A stretch of 64,000 nt of DNA, taken from NCBI GenBank assembly GCA_934271065.1, contig CAKQQQ010000004.1, positions 1-64,000 on the forward strand, written 5' to 3'. Positions 24,420 to 32,450 of this stretch are shown piece after piece. The translations under genes and the position numbers were made by a program. The first letter of the stretch is position 1. Every line of letters begins with the position of its first letter. The notes beneath the pieces are model-generated. The model was not told where the DNA came from and did not search any database. It saw nothing but the letters and a program-made list of their open reading frames with translations. This DNA comes from an uncultured Clostridia bacterium (lineage in GTDB: Bacteria > Bacillota > Clostridia > Christensenellales > Borkfalkiaceae).

Positions 24420-24680
24420 TTATCGGTCGAGATTTTCGACGATAAGGCGGTCGTAATTAAACGACTCTACGAAATCGGACGGTCTGAACGCCACCATATG
24501 GTACTTGGCGAAGTTGAGAACGTGCGTTTTAAGCACCACGGGCGTGGCTTCGTCAAGCGCGTAACAACCTTCGGACAAATATTCCGAAAACTTGGAATAA
24601 TAGAACTTTTCGTCCTTTTCGACGACCGTCTGTTTTACGATTTTGTCGTGTTTATAAACTTTTAACCATAACTTTACCAT
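24420..24680 (-). CDS. Small conserved protein of unknown function
   Basis: An 86-residue protein (MVKLWLKVYKHDKIVKQT, then SEGCYALDEATPVVLKTHVLNFAKYHMVAFRPSDF) with no membrane segment and no recognised domain. It has balanced composition, its own promoter with TATAAT just upstream and a terminator behind, so it is likely a real gene. Its -35 (TTTACT) falls within the 15-bp repeat that bounds the phage-like element, which would place it at the left junction of the insertion. Confidence 0.65.
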   Translation of the reverse strand: MVKLWLKVYKHDKIVKQTVVEKDEKFYYSKFSEYLSEGCYALDEATPVVLKTHVLNFAKYHMVAFRPSDFVESFNYDRLIVENLDR

Positions 24681-24833
24681 ACCCGTATTATAACACTATT
24701 CTCAAAAAAAGTAAATCTGATATTATACAATGGACTTGCCAGTAAACGGTGAGCCCATTTTTTTATTGCTCGCAAGTAGGTTTACCTTAACTGGTAAGCC
24801 TATTTTTTTATATTCAAAACGAGGAGGTACGAT

Positions 24834-25004
24834 ATGGCAACGAAGAACACGAAGAAAATGCGCGGCGACAAAATTCAAATCGGCGTATGGATAAGCAAAG
24901 ACACTTACGCTAAGGCGACTGAAATCGCAAAGAAGAAAGAATTTACGTTCAGCGACATTTTAAGAATCGCACTCAAAGAGTATATCGCAAATCACAACGA
25001 TTAA
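24834..25004 (+). CDS. Ribbon-helix-helix DNA-binding protein
   Basis: A 56-residue protein (MATKNTKKMRGDKIQIGVWI, then ATEIAKKKEFTFSDILRIALKEYIANHND) with the pattern of an Arc/CopG-type ribbon-helix-helix: one basic strand followed by two helices. GAGGAGG precedes the ATG. As the first gene of the element it probably autoregulates the phage operon. Upstream (24734-24815) two similar units ending in GAGCCCATTTTTTTAT and AAGCCTATTTTTTTAT form possible tandem hairpins or attenuators. Confidence 0.7.
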   Translation: MATKNTKKMRGDKIQIGVWISKDTYAKATEIAKKKEFTFSDILRIALKEYIANHND

Positions 25005-25020
25005 AAACGGAGGCAATGAA

Positions 25021-25344
25021 ATGAACACTCAGACGATAAAACAAGAATATTTAAGGCGGGCAATGGCGCTCGGGCTGCCGCTCACGGGGCGTGAGAACTC
25101 TCTTATTACGTTGTTCGGACAGAGCGCAACATACGAAAAAGAGGATAAACCTGCATTTGTAGACAAGTGTTTGAAACCGCTTGTAGTGGCGTTAGGTATT
25201 GGTGTTGTAAACGTTGTCTATCGCAAAACCAGCGAGCACGACGAAATTGTAACGCTTATTTACGAGAACGGCTATACGACAGACATAAACGTTACAGCAG
25301 ATTCTCTTTCGGCAATCGTTCGCGACGTAATGGTGGGGCTTTAA
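25021..25344 (+). CDS. Phage hypothetical protein
   Basis: A 107-residue protein, MNTQTIKQEYLRRAMALGLP, without recognised domain. A predicted mixed alpha/beta pattern ends in VTADSLSAIVRDVMVGL. It follows the ribbon-helix-helix gene after 16 bp with a GGAGG site and is followed by the next gene after 7 bp. Its role is unknown; early-region phage location is the only context. Confidence 0.6.
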   Translation: MNTQTIKQEYLRRAMALGLPLTGRENSLITLFGQSATYEKEDKPAFVDKCLKPLVVALGIGVVNVVYRKTSEHDEIVTLIYENGYTTDINVTADSLSAIVRDVMVGL

Positions 25345-25351
25345 GACGGCT

Positions 25352-25564
25352 ATGGATAAAAGATACAAAATCACGGTGTTTCTGAGTGGTCGGACAAACA
25401 ATTTTTCAAATCAAAACGCGGACGGTTCGTATACTTTTGCACCGCTTGGAAACGCAAGAACAACTGAAAAATCGGCAATCGCCGCAGTAAAGCGTATATG
25501 CGCGTTAGGCGGCTGCAAGGTCGAATCAATCAAAGCGGTAGAGAAAAACGAGGTAAGTCAATGA
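25352..25564 (+). CDS. Small phage hypothetical protein
   Basis: A 70-residue protein (MDKRYKITVFLSGRTNNFSN) with a likely beta-beta-alpha arrangement. It overlaps the next gene by 4 bp (ATGA), which supports real coupled translation. No family recognised. Confidence 0.5.
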   Translation: MDKRYKITVFLSGRTNNFSNQNADGSYTFAPLGNARTTEKSAIAAVKRICALGGCKVESIKAVEKNEVSQ

Positions 25565-26070
25565 AAGGCGCGAGAATTACAAAACTTATAACCTATAAAA
25601 CGAATTATACGCAGCCTGTGTTTTATTTGGAGGCTATTTATCCGAACGGTTCGGAAACAGAGGCGTATTGCGGAATTACTGAGGCGCAGACGAAAAGTTG
25701 TGAAACGGAAAATGTATATACGGGCGACGAGGCGATACGGAAATTCTGGGATATTAAGTTTGAAATGCTGACAGATACCGAGCGAAGTCTTATTTTGTCG
25801 GTGTTTCCAGACATTGAAAGCAAAGACAAAACGACGCTTAAAACCCCGCAGGAATTGCACGGGATAGCATTTCGTAAAGCATTGCGTCATTTCGCGATCA
25901 CTTGCCCGCGTTGCGGCGGTAGCGGAAGTTATGCTCAATCTGTTGCTTACACGGAGGTTGATAGTGGCGTTTGCCATAAGTGCTTTGGGCGAGGCAAAGT
26001 GTTACCGCACTTAACAGCAAAAAAACTCGAAGAAATCAAAAGTTATTTCAAGTCGGAGGGGAAACAATGA
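25561..26070 (+). CDS. Phage protein with a DnaJ-like zinc-binding motif
   Basis: A 169-residue protein starting at the ATG that overlaps the preceding stop. The C-terminal third has CPRCGGSGSY followed by CHKCFGRGK, two CxxCxGxG half-sites like the zinc finger of DnaJ, probably binding one zinc. The N-terminal part (MKGARITKLITYKTNYTQPV) is not recognised. It may bind nucleic acid or act as a scaffold in the recombination module; this is only inference from the zinc site. Confidence 0.6.
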   Translation: MKGARITKLITYKTNYTQPVFYLEAIYPNGSETEAYCGITEAQTKSCETENVYTGDEAIRKFWDIKFEMLTDTERSLILSVFPDIESKDKTTLKTPQELHGIAFRKALRHFAITCPRCGGSGSYAQSVAYTEVDSGVCHKCFGRGKVLPHLTAKKLEEIKSYFKSEGKQ

Positions 26071-26201
26071 TACTCAACATAGTTTTAATTTCAGTAATCG
26101 TCGTTTTAACGGCGGGAATGATTGCATCATTTGCTGTTGACTACAAAAGAGCCAAAGCGGGCAAAAAGCCCGTTTTGTGGAAAAAGAAAAACAGGAGGTA
26201 A
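26067..26201 (+). CDS. Short single-pass membrane protein
   Basis: Forty-four residues: an N-terminal transmembrane helix (ILNIVLISVIVVLTAGMIA) and a basic tail (KRAKAGKKPVLWKKKNRR). It overlaps the preceding gene by 4 bp and has GGAGG just before, so it is likely translated. Function unknown. Confidence 0.5.
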   Translation: MILNIVLISVIVVLTAGMIASFAVDYKRAKAGKKPVLWKKKNRR

Positions 26202-26208
26202 AGCGGAT

Positions 26209-26502
26209 ATGAAAAGACTTAACGAGTTGAAAACGGTTGTATATGCGGAACTTGTCGAAAACGAAAGCGCGCGCAGAAATGACACCGCATTGGTTATGGG
26301 CGTTTTGAAACGTATCGGCGTTGATACGTCCAGACCGTTTGCGGAACTGTCGGAACGCGGCGAACTCAGACAACTTGAAAGCATTACGCGTTGCCGTCGC
26401 AAAATTCAGGAAGAACACCCCGAATTGAAAGACGCGAGCGTGGCAGAAAAGCGAATCGAACGCGAAGAAGTTTTCAAAGAATTTGCAAGGCAATCGGTAT
26501 GA
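26209..26502 (+). CDS. Phage hypothetical helical protein
   Basis: A 97-residue, mostly helical charged protein (MKRLNELKTVVYAELVENES, then RQLESITRCRRKIQEEHPEL). AGGAGG precedes the ATG and its stop overlaps the start of the YqaJ gene. The pattern is common just before YqaJ/RecT cassettes, but I do not know its role. Confidence 0.6.
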   Translation: MKRLNELKTVVYAELVENESARRNDTALVMGVLKRIGVDTSRPFAELSERGELRQLESITRCRRKIQEEHPELKDASVAEKRIEREEVFKEFARQSV

Positions 26503-27164
26503 GCGTAGAGAAAATCAAGTTAAAGCACAATAGCCCCGAATGGCTGGCGTTCAGGCGTAAGGGCATAGGGGCAAGCGACGCGGCGGCGGTACTCGGTTTG
26601 TCAAAGTGGACTACGAATGTAGAACTCTGGGAGGAAAAAGTCGGGCTACGGCAGCCGAAAAACCTTTCAGATAATGAACACGTTAGGTATGGTACGGCAG
26701 CCGAAACGCCGCTCGTCAAATTATTCGCTTTGCAGTATGCGGACAAATACAAAGTCAAAGTGGATAAACAAACGGTTTACCTGAAAGACGGTTTTCAATT
26801 TGCAAGTCTGGACGGCGAACTTACAGATATTTCGAGCGGCGAACTCGGAATATACGAGGGAAAGACGGTTGACGCAAGCGCGTCGGCAGTCTGGGAAAAC
26901 TGGAAAGGCAAAGTGCCGCAGCAATATTACGTTCAAGTTTTGCACCAAATGCTGGTAACGGGCAGGACATTCGACGTATTAAACCCAGAATTTCGTTGGA
27001 AAGACGAAAACGGCGAAATAGCGACGCAATGCAAACGTGTAATAATTCGCATTTCCGATTCGTCCGTGTTGGACGATATGAAATATCTCGACGAAAAAGA
27101 ACGGGAGTTCTGGGAATGTGTAAAAAGCAAACGGCGACCGCCGTTATTGCTACCACAAATCTAA
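26499..27164 (+). CDS. YqaJ-family phage exonuclease
   Basis: A 221-residue lambda-exonuclease-like nuclease. HNSPEWLAFRRKGIGASDAAAVLGLSKW is the YqaJ N-terminal motif, and the catalytic D...ExK is in DGELTDISSGELGIYEGKTV with supporting QYYVQVLHQM. It resects double-stranded DNA ends 5'-3' so that the RecT protein encoded downstream can anneal the single strands. Full length for the family. Confidence 0.9.
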   Translation: MSVEKIKLKHNSPEWLAFRRKGIGASDAAAVLGLSKWTTNVELWEEKVGLRQPKNLSDNEHVRYGTAAETPLVKLFALQYADKYKVKVDKQTVYLKDGFQFASLDGELTDISSGELGIYEGKTVDASASAVWENWKGKVPQQYYVQVLHQMLVTGRTFDVLNPEFRWKDENGEIATQCKRVIIRISDSSVLDDMKYLDEKEREFWECVKSKRRPPLLLPQI

Positions 27165-27196
27165 AAAAATTTTAATTAAATCGGAGGACTTATAAA

Positions 27197-28063
27197 ATGG
27201 CAACTATGGAACTGGTGCTCAGCACCCCTATCGAACAACTCGCGCCGAAACTTATAGCGTGGAACAATACGGAACTTTTGGCGCAGGTAAACAAAAGCCT
27301 TGAAAATTACAAAGGCAAAGTTTACGACGAAAACTCTATCGCAGAGGCGAAAGCGGATAGAGCCGCGTTAAATAACTTCGTGAAATCACTCGATAGCGAA
27401 CGTATCAGAATCGGCAAGGTTTACGCTGCGCCGTATGAGAAATTCAAAAAGGAAGTGGACGAGGTTAGTTCAGCGGTAAAAAGTGTTGCGTTGGCAATCG
27501 ACGAACAGGTTAAATCTTACGAAACAAAAAAGCAGGAAGAAAAACTTGCGGAAATCAAGACGTATTTCGAGGATAATATTCCCGTCGGGCTTAAACCGTT
27601 TGTCGGGTATGAAAAAATACACAATGCAAAATGGCTTAACGTTACCGTAAAAATGCCTGCCATACAGAAAGAAATTGACGCTATACTGGATAAAATTTCT
27701 CAGGAACTGGCGACAATCGAAACCCTTAAAAGCGAGGACGAAATCGAACTTAAAACGATTTATTACAATACCCTTTCACTTACAGAGGCTATCAGAACAA
27801 ATGAACGCAGAAAGGCAGAGCGGCAACGGGTTATAGAGGCTCAGAAAGCCGCCGCAGAGCGTAAAGCGGCAGAAGAACAGCGCGTCGCTCAGGAACAGGC
27901 ACAACAGCCCGCGCAGCCACTCGTAAAAGAACCAGAACAGCCGAAAGACGAGGACATACCGAAATTCTCTATCGCGTTCAGGATAACGGGAACGGCGGAG
28001 CAGATAAACGCGCTCGACGCATTTCTCAAAGCAAACAACTTAAAATACGAAATTATAAAATAA
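27197..28063 (+). CDS. DUF1351 phage protein
   Basis: A 288-residue protein of the DUF1351 family. It has a helical N-terminal half (YDENSIAEAKADRAALNNFVKSLDSERIRIGK), a coiled coil rich in Glu/Lys, then an Ala/Gln linker (about 215-250) and a small C-terminal alpha/beta domain (FRITGTAEQINALDAFLKAN). It regularly lies between the nuclease and RecT genes of Bacillota phages; its job in recombination is not defined. GGAGG precedes it. Confidence 0.85.
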   Translation: MATMELVLSTPIEQLAPKLIAWNNTELLAQVNKSLENYKGKVYDENSIAEAKADRAALNNFVKSLDSERIRIGKVYAAPYEKFKKEVDEVSSAVKSVALAIDEQVKSYETKKQEEKLAEIKTYFEDNIPVGLKPFVGYEKIHNAKWLNVTVKMPAIQKEIDAILDKISQELATIETLKSEDEIELKTIYYNTLSLTEAIRTNERRKAERQRVIEAQKAAAERKAAEEQRVAQEQAQQPAQPLVKEPEQPKDEDIPKFSIAFRITGTAEQINALDAFLKANNLKYEIIK

Positions 28064-28078
28064 TCGGAGGACACCAAA

Positions 28079-29020
28079 ATGGCAGTATCAAACAGTTTAC
28101 AGACAAGAGCAAGCAGCGGGAAACTTACGGTAAGTCAGTTTCTTTCGGGCGAAAAGGTTAGAGCCAGCCTGAATAAAATGCTTGGCACAGAGAAAGAGGC
28201 TCAAAAATTTGTATCGAGTATTCTTTCGGCAACAAGCACTAATCTTGCCTTGCAAGAGTGCGACAACAGCACGATTTTATCGGCAGCGTTGCTTGCAAAC
28301 GCTCTGAATTTATCGCTTTCCCCGCAGTTGGGGCTTGCGTATCTCGTCCCGTTCGACGACAAGAAAAATAACCGAACCGTCGCAACGTTTGTACTTGGTT
28401 ACAAGGGATATATTCAACTTGCTATCCGTTCTGGCAATTACAAAAAAATCAACGTAATCGCGATAAAAGAGGGCGAGTTCGTAAAATACGATCCGCTCAC
28501 GGAAGAATTATTCGTCCATATTATTGCGGACGACGAGGAGCGCGAGGCAAAGCCTACAATCGGATATTATGCAATGTTTGAACTTTGCAACGGTTTCATA
28601 AAAACGTTGTACTGGTCGAAAAAGAAAATGCTCGTTCACGCCGATAAGTACTCAAAGGCTTTCAGCCTTAACGGAACGGGCGGCAAATATCCAAAAGTGT
28701 CTTATGCCGACTATGAGGCAGGAAAGGTGCCAGAAACGGAAATGTGGAAATATTCGTCGTTCTGGTACAAAGATTTTGACGCTATGGCATACAAAACAAT
28801 GCTCCGTCAACTTATTTCAAAGTGGGGAATTATGAGCATTGATATGCAGACGGCATACGAGAATGACAGCAAGGCTATGGAAGATAGCGACGATTATGTA
28901 GTCGCTCCCGAAGATTATATCACACCCGCCGAACAAAAGGCGCAAGAATTAAAAGCGGACGCGCCCGAAAATTCTTTATTAGGCGCAGCACAGGCGGTTT
29001 CCGATACAACGGAGGGTTGA
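28079..29020 (+). CDS. recT: RecT-family single-strand annealing protein
   Basis: A 313-residue RecT/Bet protein: GEKVRASLNKMLGTEKEAQKFVSSILSATSTN, then LGLAYLVPFDDKK, TFVLGYKGYIQLAIRSGNYK, and DFDAMAYKTMLRQLISKWG, all typical. It binds single-stranded DNA and anneals it to complementary strands. With the YqaJ nuclease it forms a complete phage recombination pair. A short acidic C-terminal tail, often a partner-binding site, is present. Confidence 0.95.
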   Translation: MAVSNSLQTRASSGKLTVSQFLSGEKVRASLNKMLGTEKEAQKFVSSILSATSTNLALQECDNSTILSAALLANALNLSLSPQLGLAYLVPFDDKKNNRTVATFVLGYKGYIQLAIRSGNYKKINVIAIKEGEFVKYDPLTEELFVHIIADDEEREAKPTIGYYAMFELCNGFIKTLYWSKKKMLVHADKYSKAFSLNGTGGKYPKVSYADYEAGKVPETEMWKYSSFWYKDFDAMAYKTMLRQLISKWGIMSIDMQTAYENDSKAMEDSDDYVVAPEDYITPAEQKAQELKADAPENSLLGAAQAVSDTTEG

Positions 29021-29021
29021 T

Positions 29022-29456
29022 ATGTTTTTTGAGGTTTTAGGACAACCTCAGGGCAAGCAGCGGGCAAGAGTAACGATAAGAGGCGGGTTTGCAAAGGCTT
29101 ATACACCTGAAAAAACGGCAAGTTATGAAAACCTTATTATGCTCTCTTTCGTTACCGCCCTGCGCGGCAAACAAACGCCGTTCTGGGAATGTCCGTTAGA
29201 AATAACAATCAAAGCGTTTTACGCTATCCCGAAATCGTTCAGCAAGAAAAAACAGGCAGAGGCGTTAAACTGTGCGCTCCGACCTACGAAAAAGCCCGAT
29301 ATTGATAACGTCGTTAAATGCGTATGCGACGCTTTGAATAAGGTAGCATACAAAGACGATACGCAAGTTATTCGACTATCGGCAGAAAAATATTACGGTA
29401 ATGAGCCGAAATTGATTGTCGAGTTAAAGGAACTCAATATTGGAGGGCTGCTATGA
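29022..29456 (+). CDS. RusA-family Holliday junction resolvase
   Basis: A 144-residue nuclease with the RusA core: GQPQGKQRARVTIRG at the N-terminus and KKPDIDNVVKCVCDALNKVAYKDDTQVI with the catalytic Asp residues. It cuts four-way junctions made during phage recombination. It overlaps the next gene by 4 bp. Confidence 0.92.
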   Translation: MFFEVLGQPQGKQRARVTIRGGFAKAYTPEKTASYENLIMLSFVTALRGKQTPFWECPLEITIKAFYAIPKSFSKKKQAEALNCALRPTKKPDIDNVVKCVCDALNKVAYKDDTQVIRLSAEKYYGNEPKLIVELKELNIGGLL

Positions 29457-30214
29457 GTAGTGAAAATAAACTATACTTTTCTCACGATTTTTATTCGCGC
29501 GATAATCTGAGTAATCTGCGAATGAAATGCGGTTTAGAGGGCTATGGCATTTATTGGTGCCTTGTAGAGATTATGCACGAAAATGGCGGCGAAATAAAAG
29601 AATCCGACATTGACGGCATAGCGTACAACTTGCATACGGACGCAAACAAAATTCTCGAAGTAATCGAAAATTGCGATACGTTTAGTTCAAAAAAAGGCGT
29701 AATCACTTCAAAGCGGGTATTGGATAACATAAAAAAACGCGAAAAAATTTCTGCTATACGCAGAGAGGCTGTCGGTCAACGCTGGAACAAGCCAGACGAA
29801 AGCGAACTGCCAGAAGTAAAAATAGGCGAGGACGAGGAAAGAGTTACCGCCGCCGAACAGCAGCAGGCAGTCGATTTTTATGTAAATAATTTCGATAAAA
29901 TGCTCAATCGCTGGCTTGACAGAGCAACTATGGAACAACTCGACGGGCACAACGTTTACGATTACAGAAATCTTTTCTGGGGCGTTATAAACGCCGTGAA
30001 AGACAAAAAGTATGTGGTTGTAAACGGGCAAAAAGTACCTACATATCGGTATTTAGAGGTTTTATGCAGCCATATCAAACAAAACAATGACATATCAAAC
30101 CTCGATAAGGCAATAGCCGACGTTGAAAGCCGATATGAAAAGGGCTTAATCAGAAACAAAATGCAATATATGATTGCGGCACTATATAACGCCCGCAATC
30201 TCGATACGAAATAG
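29453..30214 (+). CDS. DUF4373 phage replication protein
   Basis: A 253-residue protein. Residues 5-95 match the DUF4373 (Lin1244/Lin1753-like) winged-helix domain (YFSHDFYSRDNLSNLRMKCG, then EGYGIYWCLVEIMHENGG), found in phage replication initiators. A charged linker follows, then a helical C-terminus. It probably plays the DnaD-like role of loading the host helicase. It starts inside the rusA stop region. Confidence 0.82.
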   Translation: MSSENKLYFSHDFYSRDNLSNLRMKCGLEGYGIYWCLVEIMHENGGEIKESDIDGIAYNLHTDANKILEVIENCDTFSSKKGVITSKRVLDNIKKREKISAIRREAVGQRWNKPDESELPEVKIGEDEERVTAAEQQQAVDFYVNNFDKMLNRWLDRATMEQLDGHNVYDYRNLFWGVINAVKDKKYVVVNGQKVPTYRYLEVLCSHIKQNNDISNLDKAIADVESRYEKGLIRNKMQYMIAALYNARNLDTK

Positions 30215-30227
30215 GAGGTATCACAAA

Positions 30228-30590
30228 ATGAAAAATGTAGACAGCGTTTTGCAGTTCGCGGATTCTGCAATTATCGGACGTATCAATTACGAAATGAGAA
30301 AGGTACTCGAAAACATTTCTAACCCAAATACGGACGAAAAAACAAGGAAACTTACCATTGAAATGGACTTCACGCCGATAAATTCACGACGCGAAATCAG
30401 TACAAAAATGACGGTAAAAACAAAATTGCGTCCGACTGACGCGGTTTATGCGCAAATGGCTATGGCAAGACTTGCCGACAATACAATGCGCCTTGTCGAA
30501 ACGGGCGGCGGTTATATTGACGGACAGGCAGATATATTCGGGGAAGTACACGAAACAAACGTACTTGAAATTCAAAAAACGGAGGACTAA
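30228..30590 (+). CDS. Phage replication terminator-like protein (Rtp family)
   Basis: A 120-residue protein. The stretch MRKVLENISNPNTDEKTRKLTIEMDF is characteristic of a small phage family commonly labelled replication terminator protein; here the C-terminal part is longer (GGGYIDGQADIFGEVHETN). AGGAGG precedes the ATG at 30228. The name comes from annotation tradition and the role in termination is not demonstrated by the sequence. Confidence 0.65.
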   Translation: MKNVDSVLQFADSAIIGRINYEMRKVLENISNPNTDEKTRKLTIEMDFTPINSRREISTKMTVKTKLRPTDAVYAQMAMARLADNTMRLVETGGGYIDGQADIFGEVHETNVLEIQKTED

Positions 30591-30596
30591 AAAATT

Positions 30597-31334
30597 ATGG
30601 AAAGCGTAAACGCAAGCACAGTAAAGGAAATCGAAAGAATTGTAAAAGAAAATCTGGTACAACAAATTCAAGTTGGCGACCGCACATTTGTTACGAACGA
30701 CAGGCTCACAGAGGTAAAACCGTATAAGCCCACGGCGGCGAGGCTTACCTTTTCAGACCTTTCGTCTATCGTTCAGATAGCAAAAAGAGAGAAAGGCAGA
30801 TTTAATCTTCCGCTCTACGTCAATATCGAGAACGAAACAAGGGTGTCTGTTATAACCTCTATGGATAACGAGAAAGAGCGGGAAATTCCCTATGCGGCAG
30901 AAACCACGGGCAGCAAATTCCGTTTTGGCTGTTCCTATGATTACGAAAGTTTTGTAATCGCTATTCGTTCGCTTTTCGAGCAAAACGACGACGCAAAAGA
31001 CTTGTTGCAACTCTTAAAGAAATTTGCAAGCGTTGAATCGGTTGAAATGAACGACGACGGCGTTTCTCAATCGGTTGTGGCTAAGTCTGGCGCAACTCTC
31101 GCGGAAAATATAAAAGCCGCTCCTATTCGTAAACTTGTACCGTATCGCACGTTTATCGAGGCTATGCAGCCAGAATCGGAGTTCTTATTCAGAGTTAGCC
31201 CAGATAGAACATTCTCGCTTTACGAGGCAGACGGCGGCGCGTGGAAGATAAGGGCGAAATCTTATATCAGATATTTCCTTGAAGGACAACTTAGAGAGGA
31301 AATCGAGAGCGGCGAGGTTGTAATTTTGGGGTAG
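30597..31334 (+). CDS. DUF2303 (YfdQ-like) phage protein
   Basis: A 245-residue protein with the DUF2303 layout: an N-terminal helix, VGDRTFVTNDRLTEVKPYKP, a central domain (YDYESFVIAIRSLFEQNDDAKDLLQLL), DGVSQSVVAKSGA and the C-terminal LVPYRTFIEAMQPESEFLFRV...ADGGAW. The function is unknown; it is carried in phage early regions. It follows the Rtp-like gene by 6 bp. Confidence 0.78.
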   Translation: MESVNASTVKEIERIVKENLVQQIQVGDRTFVTNDRLTEVKPYKPTAARLTFSDLSSIVQIAKREKGRFNLPLYVNIENETRVSVITSMDNEKEREIPYAAETTGSKFRFGCSYDYESFVIAIRSLFEQNDDAKDLLQLLKKFASVESVEMNDDGVSQSVVAKSGATLAENIKAAPIRKLVPYRTFIEAMQPESEFLFRVSPDRTFSLYEADGGAWKIRAKSYIRYFLEGQLREEIESGEVVILG

Positions 31335-31379
31335 GAAACTACCCCTCCCGAAAGGGAAATAAAAAGCAGGAGCAAAACA

Positions 31380-32018
31380 ATGTTAAAGTTAAAATCAGGT
31401 GTAGACATTAAAGAACTCGAAAAACACGGTTTTAAGAGTTTTAAGGTTTCAAGGGTGCAGACAAATTATTATTTTGCCTGCCGCGACGATAACGTCATTA
31501 TCGTAAACAATCTTGCAAGAGAGTTGTATCCTTACAAAGAACAGAGCACGTTTTCAACGGTTGACTTTCTACAAAGGGCGTTGGTATACTTCGGGTATTT
31601 ACCTGCTATTATTCAGACCGACAATGGAACAGAATTTACCCCGCCGAAGAACGCAAAAGAAACAACGGTAAACTCGGTAGACAGGTTTTTAACGAAATAC
31701 GGTATCAGGCATAAACTTATAAAGCCTTACACGCCACGACACAACGGGAAAGTGGAACGTTCTCATAGAACCGATCAGGAATGTTTTTATAACCACCTGC
31801 AATATTCAACGTTCGAGGAACTAAAAGAGAAAATGGCTGATTGGCTCAACCGCTATAATAATCGTCCACACTCTTCGCTCAGGAACCGAGAGGGAAAGCG
31901 TGTATGGCTTACACCGCTGCAAAAGCGAGCCGAACTTATGGAAGATTATAAGAAAAACGGGTTTAAGGACGAAAACGATAAGGAAATTAAAATTCGTTTC
32001 CTGAAAAGGGCAGCATAA
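31380..32018 (+). CDS. Fusion ORF: start of a phage gene joined to the end of a DDE transposase
   Basis: A 212-residue frame. Residues 1 to about 50 (MLKLKSGVDIKELEKHGFKS) look like the start of a small phage protein, with its own GCAGGAG site. From about residue 52 the sequence is the C-terminal part of an rve/DDE transposase of the IS481/IS3 kind: QTDNGTEFT with the second Asp and HNGKVERSHRTDQE with the Glu. The first catalytic Asp and the helix-turn-helix domains are missing, so it cannot transpose alone. This is a recombination scar, in frame by chance or selection, and it marks where the phage segment was cut off. Confidence 0.75.
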   Translation: MLKLKSGVDIKELEKHGFKSFKVSRVQTNYYFACRDDNVIIVNNLARELYPYKEQSTFSTVDFLQRALVYFGYLPAIIQTDNGTEFTPPKNAKETTVNSVDRFLTKYGIRHKLIKPYTPRHNGKVERSHRTDQECFYNHLQYSTFEELKEKMADWLNRYNNRPHSSLRNREGKRVWLTPLQKRAELMEDYKKNGFKDENDKEIKIRFLKRAA

Positions 32019-32043
32019 CTGCTGTAACTGAATAAAAATCTGA

Positions 32044-32068
32044 CCTCCACAACGGTGGAGGGTTTTGT
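32044..32068 (+). terminator. Terminator behind the transposase fusion
   Basis: CCTCCAC and GTGGAGG form a 7-bp stem with a 4-base loop, followed by GTTTTGT. Confidence 0.6.
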
Positions 32069-32090
32069 CGTAGGCTTTTAAGCGATACGG

Positions 32091-32119
32091 TTGACTTTTT
32101 TCTTCGGAAAGGTTATAAT
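32091..32119 (+). promoter_or_regulatory. Orphan promoter inside the right end of the element
   Basis: TTGACT and TATAAT are spaced by exactly 17 bp. No open reading frame follows within the 120 bp to the element's end; the downstream sequence holds AGGCTT repeats and a small GTGC/GCAC hairpin before an A/T-rich tract. It could make a short RNA or read into the AraC leader. Confidence 0.5.
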
Positions 32120-32247
32120 CAAGAGGCTTAAAGGCTTTTTTATTGTGTTTTTTCGGTGCTTTCGGCACTTTCTAAAAAAAATTTCAAAAATTTTCAAAAA
32201 ACTACTGAAAAATGTTTGACAAATCACACAAAAAAAGTAAATCAAAC

Positions 32248-32276
32248 TTGACAACCTGTGCGGTTAATGATATAAT
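32248..32276 (+). promoter_or_regulatory. Promoter of the AraC-family gene
   Basis: TTGACA and TATAAT, 17 bp apart, begin 5 bp after the right-hand 15-bp repeat, so the element ends directly at this promoter. The leader to 32451 is about 170 bases and contains no gene. Confidence 0.82.
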
Positions 32277-32450
32277 ACGAGTAAAAATACGCAAGCGCGA
32301 AGCATTTGCAGGTATTTTTACGAAGTTTTTCAACAGAAACGGGTTTTTCGGAAGAAAAACAAGGGCGACGACGTCGCAATAACGAAAATTCATTTTCGTT
32401 GCGTTTCAACGTTATAATAAAAAAAAGAAACTTTTTCAAAGGGGAGAATA

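Larger units (their letters stand above)
24703..32243 (+). mobile_element. Phage-derived integrated element bounded by 15-bp direct repeats
   Basis: CAAAAAAAGTAAATC occurs at 24703-24717 and again at 32229-32243. Between them lie 13 plus-strand phage-type genes ending in a transposase fragment, with codon and base use more AT-rich than the host genes around. No integrase, structural, lysis or packaging gene is present. Joining the flanks at one repeat copy would put the divergent promoters of the 86-residue gene and the AraC gene directly back to back, as expected of an empty site. Confidence 0.65.
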
